A stretch of DNA of 62,009 nt, from the NCBI RefSeq assembly GCF_009469605.1, contig NZ_SSXU01000023.1, positions 1-62,009 on the forward strand. Direction: 5' to 3'. The DNA is from Zoogloea sp. 1C4 (GTDB lineage Bacteria > Pseudomonadota > Gammaproteobacteria > Burkholderiales > Rhodocyclaceae). The notes under the pieces are model-generated. The model saw only the letters and a program-made list of their open reading frames with translations. It had not been told where the DNA came from and made no database searches. Positions 27,602-37,207 of the stretch are shown here, in pieces. The position numbers and the translations under genes were made by a program. How positions within the stretch are numbered: the first letter of the stretch is position 1; each line of letters opens with the position of its first letter.

Positions 27602-29059
27602 ATGAGCAAGAATCCCCCGCAGAACCCCCTGAAGATCGCCAGCAAGCTGCTGCTCAAGCCCTACGACCTCGACTTCGAGGATCTCGACAAGGTCTTTGGC
27701 AAGCTCTTCCGGCACAAGCTCGACTACGCCGACCTGTACTTCCAGTACCACCGCTCCGAGGCCTGGAGCCTGGAGGAGGGCATCGTCAAGTCGGGCAGCT
27801 TCAACATCGAGCAGGGCGTCGGCGTGCGCGCCATCACCGGCGAGAAGACCGCCTTCGCCTACTCCGACGACATCAGCCTGAAGGCCCTGAAGGATGCCGC
27901 CGCGGCCACCCGCGCGATCGCCGACAGTGGCCGCCGCAAGGCTCACAAGATCGAGGCCGTCAAGAAAGGCCCGCCGGCCCTGTACCGGGCCGACAACCCC
28001 CACGGCTCGCTGGACGACGTGGCCAAGGTCAAGCTGCTGGAGCGCCTCGAAGCCATGGCCCGGGCCGAAGACCCGCGCGTCAAGGAAGTCATGGCGAGCC
28101 TGGTCGGTTCGTGGGAAGTCGTGCTGGTGGCGCGCAGCGACGGCCATCTGGCCGCCGACGTGCGCCCGCTGGTGCGGGTGTCGGTCAGCGTCATCATGGA
28201 AGAGAACGGCCGCCGCGAGCAGGGCTCCGGCGGTGGCGGCGGGCGCTACGACTACGGTTATTTCAGCGACGAGGTGCTGTCGGGCTTTGCCAAGGCTGCG
28301 GTGCATCAGGCGCGGGTCAACCTGGGCGCCGGCCCGGCGCCGGCCGGCCTGATGACCGTGGTGCTCGGCAACGGCTGGCCCGGCATCCTGCTCCACGAGG
28401 CCATCGGCCACGGGCTGGAGGGCGACTTCAACCGCAAGGAGAGCTCGGCTTTCTGCGGCCGCATCGGCCAGCAGGTGGCGGCCAAGGGCGTGACGGTGGT
28501 GGATGACGGCACCCTGCCGGACCGCCGCGGCTCGCTCACCATCGACGACGAGGGCAACCCCACCCAGCGCACCGTGCTGATCGAGGACGGCATCCTCACC
28601 GGCTACATGCAGGACATGCTCAACGCCCGCCTGATGGGCGTCGCGCCCACCGGCAACGGCCGCCGCGAATCCTTCGCCCACCTGCCCCTGCCGCGGATGA
28701 CCAACACCATCATGCTGGCCGGCCAGCACGAGCCGGCGGAGATCATCGCGTCGGTGAAGAACGGCCTCTACGCCGCCAACTTCGGTGGCGGTCAGGTGGA
28801 CATCACCTCCGGCAAGTTCGTGTTCTCCACCTCCGAGTGCTATCTCATCGAGGACGGCAAGGTCACCCGCCCGGTGAAGGGCGCCACGCTCATCGGCAAC
28901 GGCCCCGACTGCCTGACCCGCGTCTCGATGATCGGCAACGACCTGGCGCTCGACCCGGGGGTCGGCACCTGCGGCAAGGATGGCCAGAGCGTGCCGGTGG
29001 GCGTTGGTCAGCCGACCCTGCGCATCGACGGCCTGACCGTTGGCGGAACTGGAGGTTGA
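27602..29059 (+). CDS. tldD: Metalloprotease TldD
   Basis: A 485-residue TldD, which with PmbA/TldE forms a heterodimeric metalloprotease that degrades unfolded peptides and matures some modified peptides (microcin B17, CcdA turnover). The zinc motif H-E-A-I-G-H ([14 protein letters not shown]) is intact and the C-terminal half has the usual DxxGNPTQRT and YMQDMLNAR segments. The partner pmbA is not in the window. Confidence 0.95.
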   Translation: MSKNPPQNPLKIASKLLLKPYDLDFEDLDKVFGKLFRHKLDYADLYFQYHRSEAWSLEEGIVKSGSFNIEQGVGVRAITGEKTAFAYSDDISLKALKDAAAATRAIADSGRRKAHKIEAVKKGPPALYRADNPHGSLDDVAKVKLLERLEAMARAEDPRVKEVMASLVGSWEVVLVARSDGHLAADVRPLVRVSVSVIMEENGRREQGSGGGGGRYDYGYFSDEVLSGFAKAAVHQARVNLGAGPAPAGLMTVVLGNGWPGILLHEAIGHGLEGDFNRKESSAFCGRIGQQVAAKGVTVVDDGTLPDRRGSLTIDDEGNPTQRTVLIEDGILTGYMQDMLNARLMGVAPTGNGRRESFAHLPLPRMTNTIMLAGQHEPAEIIASVKNGLYAANFGGGQVDITSGKFVFSTSECYLIEDGKVTRPVKGATLIGNGPDCLTRVSMIGNDLALDPGVGTCGKDGQSVPVGVGQPTLRIDGLTVGGTGG

Positions 29060-29060
29060 A

Positions 29061-29855
29061 ATGAAGCGTCGTGAGTTTCTTGCTGCTGCCACCCTCGTGC
29101 CGCTGGCGTCGGCACTTCAGGCCGCTCCGACGCCCCCCGCGCCTGCGGGCCTGTCGCTGCCAGGTGCGATCAACCGCGCCGGCCGCCAGCGGATGCTGTC
29201 CCAGCGCAGCGCCAAGGCGTGGCTGATGCTGGTCGAAGGCGTGCTGCCCGATCGGGCAAAGAGCATCCTCGACCACTCGGTGCGGCTCTTCGATCAGCAG
29301 CTTGTCGAGCTGCGTGGCCTGCAGCCCAACGACGAAGTCCGCTCCGCGTATTTGCTCCTCGAATCCGAGTGGGGCCGTTATCGGCCGCTGCTGGCGGACA
29401 TCCGCTCCGACGCCAAGCTGGTGTGGGGCGGCAGCGACGCGGTGCTCGGCGCGGCGCAGAAACTCACCGTCGCCTACGAAAGAGTGGCTGGCACGCCGGC
29501 CGGCCGGCTGGTCAACCTCTCGGGCCGGCAGCGCATGCTGTCCCAGCGGATGGCGAAGGCCTATTTCTTCCGACAGGTGGGCGTCAATCCCGAGCCCGCC
29601 CGGGAGATGCTTGACGGAGCGATGAAGGAGTTCGCCAAGGCCCTGGACGAGCTCAAGACCGCGCCCCAGAACACCGCTCAGATCAAGTCCGAGCTGGGGC
29701 TGGTGGAGCAGCAGTGGTTCTTCTTCCAGAATGCCCTGAGCCTGCGCGCATCCGGCGATCTGAAGAAAGCCGCGGCCGATGTGGCGACGACCAGCGAGCG
29801 CATCCTGGAGCAGATGGACGCGGTCGTGTCGCTCTATGAAAAGATCGCCAGCTGA
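29061..29855 (+). CDS. Exported PilJ-like (type IV pili MCP N-terminal domain) protein
   Basis: A 264-residue protein starting at MKRREFLAAATLVPLASA, a Tat-like signal (R-R-E-F-L), after a GGAGG site that lies in the tldD stop region. The mature part holds two copies of the PilJ sensor-like motif INRAGRQRMLSQRSAKAW and VNLSGRQRMLSQRMAKAY, each followed by a helical hairpin, as in the ligand-binding region of PilJ and related nitrate sensors. There is no membrane or output domain, so it may be a free periplasmic binding protein. Ligand unknown. Confidence 0.75.
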   Translation: MKRREFLAAATLVPLASALQAAPTPPAPAGLSLPGAINRAGRQRMLSQRSAKAWLMLVEGVLPDRAKSILDHSVRLFDQQLVELRGLQPNDEVRSAYLLLESEWGRYRPLLADIRSDAKLVWGGSDAVLGAAQKLTVAYERVAGTPAGRLVNLSGRQRMLSQRMAKAYFFRQVGVNPEPAREMLDGAMKEFAKALDELKTAPQNTAQIKSELGLVEQQWFFFQNALSLRASGDLKKAAADVATTSERILEQMDAVVSLYEKIAS

Positions 29856-29859
29856 GCCC

Positions 29860-30405
29860 ATGAAGCGTCTTGGATGGCTTGCGGCGGCTGCGGCATCGGT
29901 GGCGGTGCTGGCCGGGTGTGCTGCGCCGCGGGTGGCGCCTTCCGCCGATCGATTGAGCCCGGGCGAGCTGGAGACCATCGCCGCAGCAAGACGCGCCGGG
30001 CCGCTGACGGTCGAGCAGATCATCCAGCGCTCCAGGGCGGGCGAATCGCCCGCCGCGCTGATCGAGGACATCCGCCGCACCGGCACTCATCTTGCGGTGA
30101 CGCCCGAAGAGCGTGCCCGCTTTGCCGGCCAGGGCGTGGCCCCGGCGGTGCTGGACGAGCTTGCCGCCGCCCAGGCGCGCTGGGCGCAAGACCAGGCCAC
30201 CGCCGACAAGGTGCGTGCCGACACCGCCCGGATCGAGGCGGCAGACCGCGCCCGGGCCGAAGAGGAGCGCCGCCGTCGCGCCTACTATGGCCCGGCCTAC
30301 TCTCCTTACTACTCGCCCTACGCCGACCCCATGTGGCCCTACGGCTACCCTGGGCGCCGTGGCTACGGCGGCGGCTTCGGGTGGGGCGTGCAGATCCGCC
30401 GCTAA
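29860..30405 (+). CDS. Putative lipoprotein with Tyr/Gly/Pro-rich tail
   Basis: A 181-residue protein of unknown function. Lipobox VLAGC gives a lipidated Cys20. A region enriched in Ala, Arg and Glu follows (about 90-135, probable helix), then a tail rich in Tyr, Pro and Gly (YYGPAYSPYYSPYADP). The ATG at 29860 lies four bases after the PilJ-like gene, so the two are probably co-transcribed. No enzymatic motif was seen. Confidence 0.75.
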   Translation: MKRLGWLAAAAASVAVLAGCAAPRVAPSADRLSPGELETIAAARRAGPLTVEQIIQRSRAGESPAALIEDIRRTGTHLAVTPEERARFAGQGVAPAVLDELAAAQARWAQDQATADKVRADTARIEAADRARAEEERRRRAYYGPAYSPYYSPYADPMWPYGYPGRRGYGGGFGWGVQIRR

Positions 30406-30436
30406 AGGTTGTTGCTCCGGCTGTTTGACGCGCTGA

Positions 30437-31513
30437 TCAGAACAGCGCGAGTTGACCGTCGTCTCGCCCCGGCGGCCGGAAGGCCGTAGTGACCAGCTGA
30501 CGGCGGTTGCGATTGAGCCCGAGCCGCTCGCAGCAGCGCCGCAGGCGCTGGCTGTACAGATCGGCAAACACGCCCTCGCCGCGCATCCGGTGGCCGAAGC
30601 GGCTGTCGTTGAGTTCCCCACCCCGAAGCTGGCGCAGCAGGCTCAGCACATGGCCCGCCCGGTCCGGGTAATGGGTGACGAGCCAGTCCTCGAACAATTC
30701 CCGCAGCTCCCGTGGCAGGCGCAGCAGCACGTAGCCGGCCGTCTCGGCGCCGGCTGCCTGTGCCGCTTCGAGCACCTTTTCCATCTCATGATCGTTGATC
30801 GCCGGGATCAGCGGCGCGAAGAGCACGCCCACCGGCACGCCGGCGCCGTGCAGCCGGGCCATGGCGGCCAGACGCCGGGCCGGGCTGGCGGCGCGGGGTT
30901 CGAGCTGGCGGGCGAGGCGCGGATCGAGGGTGGTGACCGAAAACATCACCTGCACCAGCCCGTCCCGGGCGAGATCGGCGAGGAGGTCGATGTCCCGCTC
31001 GATCAGCGCCGACTTGGTGACGATGGACACCGGGTGGCGGGTTTCGGCGAGGATCGCCAGCAGCTGGCGGGTCAGGCCCAGGCGCCGCTCGACAGGCTGC
31101 CAGCCGTCGGTGTTGATGCCCAGCGCGACGGGCTGGCAGCGGTAGCCGGGGGCGGCGAGCTCCCGCCGCAGCACCGCCGGCGCGTCGGGTTTCCAGGCGA
31201 TCTTCGTCTCGAAATCCAGCCCCGGCGAGAGGCCCAGATAGGCATGGCCCGGGCGCGCGAAACAGTAGGCGCAGCCGTGCTCGCAACCCTTGTAGGGGTT
31301 GATCGACTGGGCGAAGGGCACGTCGGGCGAGGCGTTGCGGACGATCACTGAGCGGGCCTTGTCGAGAAGCAGGGTGGTGGCCGGGCCGTGATCGGGCTCA
31401 TCCGCTACGTCGTCGGCCCAGCCGTCGTCGAAGGCGGCGCGCTGCCAGTCGGCAAAGCGGTCGCCCGGATTGAGGCGGCTGCCGCGGCCGCGGGGCAGGC
31501 TTGGGGGCTTCAT
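30437..31513 (-). CDS. PA0069/SplB-like radical SAM protein
   Basis: A 358-residue radical SAM protein with the cluster motif C-x3-C-x2-C in YKGCEHGCAYCFARPGH (about 76-85). The sequence resembles the PA0069 family and the DNA-repair lyase SplB, but function is not established. The extreme C-terminus DDGQLALF fits the Q-L-x-L-F sliding-clamp binding pattern, which would suit a DNA-linked role; this is inference. It is divergent from aroG. Confidence 0.85.
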   Translation of the reverse strand: MKPPSLPRGRGSRLNPGDRFADWQRAAFDDGWADDVADEPDHGPATTLLLDKARSVIVRNASPDVPFAQSINPYKGCEHGCAYCFARPGHAYLGLSPGLDFETKIAWKPDAPAVLRRELAAPGYRCQPVALGINTDGWQPVERRLGLTRQLLAILAETRHPVSIVTKSALIERDIDLLADLARDGLVQVMFSVTTLDPRLARQLEPRAASPARRLAAMARLHGAGVPVGVLFAPLIPAINDHEMEKVLEAAQAAGAETAGYVLLRLPRELRELFEDWLVTHYPDRAGHVLSLLRQLRGGELNDSRFGHRMRGEGVFADLYSQRLRRCCERLGLNRNRRQLVTTAFRPPGRDDGQLALF

Positions 31514-31668
31514 CTTGCCAAGATTAGACTATATAAAAATACAGTTCAAGGCTGCGCGTCGGTGCCAGATGCGCTGCAAGTCATGCCGACGGGAAGGGCG
31601 TCGTGTTACGGGCCGGGCGCATCGGCTAGAATTGCCGATTCCCTCAAGCAAAGCCGACAGGATTCACC

Positions 31669-32751
31669 ATGCACGCCTCCTCGAAAATCCACATCGACGA
31701 CGTCCGTATCAAGGCCATCAAGGAGCTCGCCCCGCCCGCCCATGTGCTGCGCGAGTTTCCGGCATCGCCCAAGGCCGCGGCGACCACTTTCGAGGCGCGC
31801 ACGGCGATCCACCGCATCCTGTTTGGCGCCGACGACCGCCTGCTGGTGGTGATTGGCCCGTGCTCGATCCACGACTACGCCGCGGCGATGGAATACGCCC
31901 GCCGCCTGAAGGTCGAGGCCGAGCGCCTGAAGGACGACCTGCTGATCGTGATGCGGGTGTACTTCGAGAAGCCGCGCACCACCGTTGGCTGGAAGGGGCT
32001 GATCAACGATCCGCACCTGGACGGCAGCTTCGCGATCAACGAAGGCCTGCGTCTGGCGCGCCAGCTGCTGGCCGAGATCAACGAGCTGGGCCTGTCGGCG
32101 GCCACCGAATTCCTCGACATGATCACGCCGCAGTACATCGCCGACCTGATCGCCTGGGGCGCCATCGGTGCCCGCACCACCGAGAGCCAGGTGCACCGCG
32201 AGCTGGCCTCCGGCCTGTCGTGCCCGGTGGGCTTCAAGAACGGCACCGATGGCAACGTGCGCATCGCCGTGGATGCGATCAAGGCCGCCCAGGCGCCGCA
32301 TCACTTCCTGTCGGTGACCAAGGCTGGTCACTCGGCCATCGTGTCCACCGCCGGCAACGAAGACTGTCACCTGATCCTGCGCGGCGGCGCCGGCCCCAAC
32401 TTTGATGCGGCCAGCGTCGATGCGGCCTGCAAGGAGCTTTCCGCCGCGGGCGTGCAGGGCAAGCTGATGATCGATTTCTCCCACGCCAACAGCCGCAAGC
32501 AGCACAAGCTGCAGGTGGAGGTGGCGCGGGACGTGGCGGGCCAGATGGCGGCCGGCAACGACCGCATCATGGGCGTGATGGTCGAATCCCACCTGAAGGA
32601 AGGTCGCCAGGATCTGAAGCCGGGCGTGGAGCTGGAGTACGGCAAGAGCATCACCGACGCGTGCATCGGCTGGGAAGACAGCCTGATGGTGCTCGACGTG
32701 CTGGCCGAGGCCGTGCGTCAGCGCCGGGTGCGGCGCGCCGAGCCGGCCTGA
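31669..32751 (+). CDS. aroG: 3-deoxy-7-phosphoheptulonate (DAHP) synthase
   Basis: First enzyme of the shikimate pathway, joining phosphoenolpyruvate and erythrose 4-phosphate. The 360-residue class I (AroG/AroF/AroH) enzyme has GPCSIHD (about 63-69), RVYFEKPRTTVGWKGLINDP, GARTTESQVHRELASGL and the KPGVELEYGKSITDACIGWE tail. Feedback specificity (Phe, Tyr or Trp) cannot be read safely by eye. It ends one base before the convergent GGDEF gene. Confidence 0.95.
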   Translation: MHASSKIHIDDVRIKAIKELAPPAHVLREFPASPKAAATTFEARTAIHRILFGADDRLLVVIGPCSIHDYAAAMEYARRLKVEAERLKDDLLIVMRVYFEKPRTTVGWKGLINDPHLDGSFAINEGLRLARQLLAEINELGLSAATEFLDMITPQYIADLIAWGAIGARTTESQVHRELASGLSCPVGFKNGTDGNVRIAVDAIKAAQAPHHFLSVTKAGHSAIVSTAGNEDCHLILRGGAGPNFDAASVDAACKELSAAGVQGKLMIDFSHANSRKQHKLQVEVARDVAGQMAAGNDRIMGVMVESHLKEGRQDLKPGVELEYGKSITDACIGWEDSLMVLDVLAEAVRQRRVRRAEPA

Positions 32752-32752
32752 T

Positions 32753-34678
32753 TCAGACGGGCAGCGTGGCGAGGCTGGGGGCGACGCCGGGATGGGCGCC
32801 GTCCCGCCCTTCGATGCGCTGCCCGCCGCGCCGCTTGGCGCGGTACATCCGGGTGTCGGCGATCTTGATGAGATCTTCGGCGCTCGTCGCGTCTTCCGGG
32901 AACGTGGCCACGCCGATGCTGGTGCTGACCGGATGGCAGGCGGTGTGGGCGGCGAGGGGCTCGTGCAGGGTGCTGAGGATCTTCGCCGCAACCCGGTTGG
33001 CGTCGCCGGCTTCGTCGAGCTCGGCCAGCAGGATCACGAATTCATCGCTGCCCAGGCGCGCCACCGTGTCGCAGGCGCGCACGCAGGTGCGCAGGCGGTC
33101 GGCGATCTCCAGCAGGGCCTGATCGCCGGCGGCGTGGCCACCCAGGTCGTTGATGCGCCGGAAATCATCCAGATCGACAAACAGCAGCCCGACCCGCTCG
33201 GAATAGCGCTGGGCGCGGGCGATTGCGAGGGTCAGCCGGTCGGTCAGCAGGCGCCGGTTGGGCAGGCCGGTGAGCGCATCGTGGTAGGCCAGATGGCGGA
33301 TCCGTTCGGTGCTGCGCACCTGCTCGGTCACGTCGACGGCGGTACCGTGGTGGCCCAGGAAGGCGCCGTGCTCGTTGAAGCGCGGTGTGCCGCACAGGCT
33401 CAGCCACAGGGGCGGGTTGTTGCCGTTGGGCAGTTCAACCAGCAGGTCGCGAAAGCCATTGCAGCCTTCGAAGGCCGCGCGCACGTCGGATTGACCGGGG
33501 CGCGCGTTGCCGCCCTGGCGGTGGAGCTGCCACCACTTGCGGCCCAGGTTGGCCTTGAGGGTGTCGTTGGTGCGCTCCGCTTCGTGGGTGACGTGCATCA
33601 GGCGGTGCTGGGGGTCGGTCTTCCAGTACCAGTCGGTGCTCCGGGCGATCAGCGTGCGCAGCTGCGAGGCGAGCAGCTCCTCGCGGGCGCTGTCCATCAT
33701 CCTCTCGGTCACGTCGAAGGCCACCCAGACCACCTGGGGCGGGTGGCTCTCCGGGTCGATCGCCTGGCCGGTGATCTCGGCCCAGAACACGCTGCCGTCG
33801 CGGCGCCGGAGGCGCGTCGAGGCGTGATAGGTGCTGCCACGCCGGATCGCCGTATCGGCGGCCCGGGCGTGATGGTGCCAGTCGGCCCGGCTCTCGAAGC
33901 CATCCAGCAGGCGGGAGCCGGCGATGCCGCTCTCGTCGACGCGCATCATCTCGGCAAAGCGCCGGTTGCACAATTCGACCCGGTTGCCGCGGGACAGCAC
34001 GATGGCGGCGCGGGCGTTGTCGACCATGGCCTGGTGGGGCATCAAGGTGGTTTCGAACGCTGCCAGGCTATCCTGCGGAGGGCCTTCACGGCCGGTGTGC
34101 AGGCTGCGTACGATCAGTGCGAAGGCGGCGAACGCCAGCAGCCAGAAGGCCGCGCCCGGCACCCGCGCCGGTGGGCTCGCCACCAGCAGGATGAACAGCG
34201 GCAGCAGTACCGTGGCGGCGAAGGCCGAGTAGCTGCTCACGCTGCGGCTGAACCCGGTACCGGCCAGCGTGACGCTGCACAGGACCACGCACAGGATCGC
34301 CTGGGACTGGGGGCTCGCGTCGTAGGGGCCGACCAGGGCGAGGGCGCCCCAGGCTGCGCCGCCGATGATCGGGCCGGCGGAAGAGAAGTAGCTGCGCAGG
34401 GGAACGTCGTCGTGCCGGGGCTGCGGGCTGGCCTGGGCGTCGGGCAGGGACATGCCGAGCATCAGCAGCTGGCTGAGTGTGAGCCCGAGCCACCAGGCGA
34501 GCAGTGGGTCCTGGTTGCCCATGTGGGGCCACAGGGCCAGCACGGTTACGATGGCGGCAAACTGGATGCCCAGATGGAGCAGCGGGAGACTCGCCCGATG
34601 GGGGGAGGATGTGCCTGTGCCGGTAGCTGGGCTGCGTGGCGATTCCTGGCGGAGAAGGGCAAGCGTGCCAAGTTTCAT
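32753..34678 (-). CDS. Membrane PAS-PAS-GGDEF signalling protein
   Basis: A 641-residue putative diguanylate cyclase. Five to six hydrophobic segments cover about residues 28-190, two PAS-like domains span about 205-470, and a GGDEF domain follows. The active-site loop reads ARLGSDEFVILLAE, so GGDEF is replaced by GSDEF, while the upstream D-D-F-R-R-I-N-D and G-G-H-A-A-G-D metal and guanine-binding elements are kept. Activity is therefore possible but not assured. The ATG start at 34678 (MKLGTLALL) is used; a TTG start 19 codons upstream is possible and neither has a clear ribosome site. Confidence 0.85.
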   Translation of the reverse strand: MKLGTLALLRQESPRSPATGTGTSSPHRASLPLLHLGIQFAAIVTVLALWPHMGNQDPLLAWWLGLTLSQLLMLGMSLPDAQASPQPRHDDVPLRSYFSSAGPIIGGAAWGALALVGPYDASPQSQAILCVVLCSVTLAGTGFSRSVSSYSAFAATVLLPLFILLVASPPARVPGAAFWLLAFAAFALIVRSLHTGREGPPQDSLAAFETTLMPHQAMVDNARAAIVLSRGNRVELCNRRFAEMMRVDESGIAGSRLLDGFESRADWHHHARAADTAIRRGSTYHASTRLRRRDGSVFWAEITGQAIDPESHPPQVVWVAFDVTERMMDSAREELLASQLRTLIARSTDWYWKTDPQHRLMHVTHEAERTNDTLKANLGRKWWQLHRQGGNARPGQSDVRAAFEGCNGFRDLLVELPNGNNPPLWLSLCGTPRFNEHGAFLGHHGTAVDVTEQVRSTERIRHLAYHDALTGLPNRRLLTDRLTLAIARAQRYSERVGLLFVDLDDFRRINDLGGHAAGDQALLEIADRLRTCVRACDTVARLGSDEFVILLAELDEAGDANRVAAKILSTLHEPLAAHTACHPVSTSIGVATFPEDATSAEDLIKIADTRMYRAKRRGGQRIEGRDGAHPGVAPSLATLPV

Positions 34679-34883
34679 GCGGCGGGCGTCGGTACGAGGC
34701 TTTGGGTTGGGCAGATGCTGCGGGATGTGGGGCAAAACGGGCGTAGACCGAAACGCAGCGCCAGCGCGATTATCAAGGGCCCGCGGGTTTGGTGAAATAT
34801 GCCGAAAGTCATAGGTTTCCTGCGCTATTTCAGTAACTTGATGATTTAAAAGGCAATGTCAAAATTTGTTAAGGCATGTTTTT

Positions 34884-35813
34884 GTGAACAGTCATGAACT
34901 GGCGGCCGGCGCGGGCCTGCCGGTAGGACGATTTGCGCCCTCGCCCACCGGGCCGCTGCACTTCGGATCCATCGTTGCGGCGGTGGGGAGCTGCCTGGCT
35001 GCCCGGGCTGCGGGGGGGCGGTGGCTGCTGCGCATCGAGGACGTGGATGCGCCCCGCAGCGTGCCCGGCGCGGCCGACGGCATTCTGCGCACGCTGGCGC
35101 GCTTCGGTTTTGAATGGGACGGGCCGGTGGTCTGGCAGAGCGCACGGACGTCGGCCTATGAGGCGGCCTTCGAGCGCCTGCGTGCTGCCGGGCGGGTGTT
35201 CGGCTGCGCCTGCACCCGCAAGGAGATGGCCGACTCGGCCCTCGCCCGGGACGGCACCCGGCGCTATCCCGGCACCTGCCGCGATGGCCTGCCGGCAGGG
35301 CGCGAGGCGCGGGCCTGGCGGCTGCGGGTTGCGCCCGGCGTGGTGAGTTTCGACGACGCGGTGCAGGGGCCCGTGGAGGAGGACGTGGCGGCCGATGTGG
35401 GGGATTTCGTGCTGCTGCGGGCCGATGGCCTGTTCGCCTACCAGCTGGCGGTGGTGGTGGATGACGCCGAGGCCGGCGTCACGGACGTGGTGCGCGGCGC
35501 CGACCTGCTCGATTCCACGCCCCGCCAGATCCTGCTCCAGCGCGCGCTGGGCTATCCCACGCCGCGCTACGCCCACCTGCCGGTGGCGGGCAATGCCGCG
35601 GGCGAGAAGCTCTCCAAGCAGACCCTGGCCCGGGCGGTGGAGGACGCCCGGCCCCAGCAGGTGCTGGCGGATGCGCTGGATTTTCTCGGGCAGGCGCCCC
35701 CGGACGGGCTGGTCGACGCGAGTCTCGACGCCCTGTGGGCCTGGGCACGGGCCAACTGGTCGATGGAACGGGTGCCCCGCCAGCGGCTCGTGCCGGCGCC
35801 GCGTTACGGCTGA
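34884..35813 (+). CDS. gluQ: Glutamyl-Q tRNA(Asp) synthetase
   Basis: Attaches glutamate to queuosine at position 34 of tRNA(Asp). The protein resembles the catalytic half of glutamyl-tRNA synthetase without the anticodon-binding domain. GRFAPSPTGPLHFGSIVAA carries the HIGH-like signature, GEKLSKQ the KMSKS-like one, and a zinc motif (GCACTRKEM with GTC downstream) is present. The GTG start at 34884 has an AAGG site nine bases upstream and gives 309 residues; a TTG six codons earlier is the alternative. Confidence 0.92.
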   Translation: MNSHELAAGAGLPVGRFAPSPTGPLHFGSIVAAVGSCLAARAAGGRWLLRIEDVDAPRSVPGAADGILRTLARFGFEWDGPVVWQSARTSAYEAAFERLRAAGRVFGCACTRKEMADSALARDGTRRYPGTCRDGLPAGREARAWRLRVAPGVVSFDDAVQGPVEEDVAADVGDFVLLRADGLFAYQLAVVVDDAEAGVTDVVRGADLLDSTPRQILLQRALGYPTPRYAHLPVAGNAAGEKLSKQTLARAVEDARPQQVLADALDFLGQAPPDGLVDASLDALWAWARANWSMERVPRQRLVPAPRYG

Positions 35814-35921
35814 GGCAGGCGCGACACAACTCGACTGGCAGGCGTCGGCGGATGCACTACGCTGAAAGAAGGGCGGCCCGGCACCGGCTGGGTGCCGGTG
35901 TTTCGCGCGGGCGGGGGAGCC

Positions 35922-36722
35922 ATGGGCTGGTTGGGACACCTCAATACGCCGATCACCAACTGGCGCGGCCAGCGGGTGTGGATCGTCGGTGCCTCGAGCG
36001 GCATCGGTGCGGCGCTGGCTGCCGAGCTCAACGCCCGGGGCGCGCGGCTCGCCCTGTCGGCCCGTAGCGGGGGCCGCCTGCGGGAGCTGGCGCAGGGCTT
36101 TGACGAGGCGCTGGTGCTACCCCTCGACGTGACCGACTCCGGCGCCTTCACCCTGGCGATGATGCAGATCCTCGATGCGTGGGGCGGGGTGGATGTGGTG
36201 ATCCTGAGCGCCGGCACCTACATGCCGATGCGGGCCTGGGATCTCACCGTCGACACCGCCCGGCAGACGGTGCACACCAACCTCCTCGGGGTGGTCGATG
36301 GCGTGGCGGCGGTGGTGCCCCAGCTCCTGCGCCAGCGGGGTGGGGCGATCGCCATTGTCGGCGGTGTGGCGGGCTATCGGGGGCTGCCGGAGGCGCTGGC
36401 TTACGGGCCGAGCAAGGCGGCGCTGATCAATTTTGCCGAGACGCTGTACCTGGAGCTGGCGCCCCACGGCGTGTCGGTGTTCCTCATCAACCCGGGCTTC
36501 GTTGCCACGCCACGGCTGATGGCCTGCGTGGATTTCGAGATGCCGGCGCTGGTCGGCGCGCCCGACGCGGCCCGCCAGATCATCGAAGGGATGGCTCGGG
36601 GGCGCTTCGAGATCCACTTTCCCCGGCGCTTCACGCTGATGCTCAAGCTGTTGCGCTGCCTGCCCTACCGGATCTACTTCCGGGTGGCGGCCCGGAGCGG
36701 GGTGCGCCGAAGCGATGGTTGA
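35922..36722 (+). CDS. Short-chain dehydrogenase/reductase with altered active site
   Basis: A 266-residue classical SDR. Cofactor motif GASSGIG (23-29), catalytic Asn120 (HTNLLG) and Y161-x3-K165 (YGPSK) are kept. The serine expected about 13 residues before the tyrosine is missing: IAIVGGVAGYRG has Gly-Gly where IVSSVAG is usual. Oxidoreductase activity may be lost or altered. The C-terminus has a basic, hydrophobic extension (FTLMLKLLRCLPYRIYFRV) that could touch membrane. The ATG at 35922 follows GGGGGAG. Confidence 0.88.
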   Translation: MGWLGHLNTPITNWRGQRVWIVGASSGIGAALAAELNARGARLALSARSGGRLRELAQGFDEALVLPLDVTDSGAFTLAMMQILDAWGGVDVVILSAGTYMPMRAWDLTVDTARQTVHTNLLGVVDGVAAVVPQLLRQRGGAIAIVGGVAGYRGLPEALAYGPSKAALINFAETLYLELAPHGVSVFLINPGFVATPRLMACVDFEMPALVGAPDAARQIIEGMARGRFEIHFPRRFTLMLKLLRCLPYRIYFRVAARSGVRRSDG

Positions 36723-36914
36723 ATCATCCATCAACCCATATTGGGCTTTTTCGGAGTTGTCCAGACCCGGAATGGGTATGGTTGGGTTGGTTTGTGTCAA
36801 TGTGATTCGTGGGCGTCTTTTTTGATGTTGTTTAACTTTCCGGTCGCGCCGTCTCTCTAAAATCACGTTCCGTGACCGCGCCGCTTCGAGGGCGCTTCCT
36901 GGACGGAGAGTCTG
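36723..36914. other. Intergenic region with weak terminator-like hairpin
   Basis: Just after the SDR stop, CCCATATTGGG followed by CTTTTT (36735-36751) could be a weak terminator. Further on, TAAAAT (36858-36863) may be a -10 for the 79-residue gene, but no good -35 was found. Nothing else was recognised. Confidence 0.35.
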
Positions 36915-37154
36915 ATGGTGTTGATCAAGCGGGATGTGATCCTCAAGCCCTACGCGGTGCTGCGGCAGGGCCAGAACCGTTGGGACGGGTGGTACGACGT
37001 CCTGCACAAGACCGATCGCCGTCCGATCCAGACTTTCGTGCGGGTGCCTTCACCCGAGGGGTTTGCCAACGCCGAGCTGGCCTGCCAGGCGGCGGAGATC
37101 CTCGCCGAATGGGATTTCGAGCGGGGCTACGGGCTGAACCGCCCGAAGCGCTGA
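36915..37154 (+). CDS. Small conserved-looking cytoplasmic protein (79 aa)
   Basis: Not recognised. The 79-residue product begins MVLIKRDVILKPYAVLRQGQ and has an even mix of charged and aromatic residues, no membrane segment and no signal. The ATG follows a GGACGGAGAG ribosome site at good spacing and codon use matches the neighbours, so it looks like a real gene. It is followed after 53 bases by a second small gene on the same strand. Confidence 0.65.
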   Translation: MVLIKRDVILKPYAVLRQGQNRWDGWYDVLHKTDRRPIQTFVRVPSPEGFANAELACQAAEILAEWDFERGYGLNRPKR

Positions 37155-37207
37155 GTCTTTCCGCCGTTTCCTTCCTGTCCTTCGCCGTCCCTGTTTCGGG
37201 AGTCATC

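Noticed and set aside
31600-31668. Promoter with TAGAAT (31627-31632) for aroG
   Set aside because: The -10 is plausible but no hexamer at 15-19 bases upstream matches a -35; not listed.
36117-37007. Minus-strand open frame across the SDR gene
   Set aside because: Antisense shadow with low-complexity composition and no homology.
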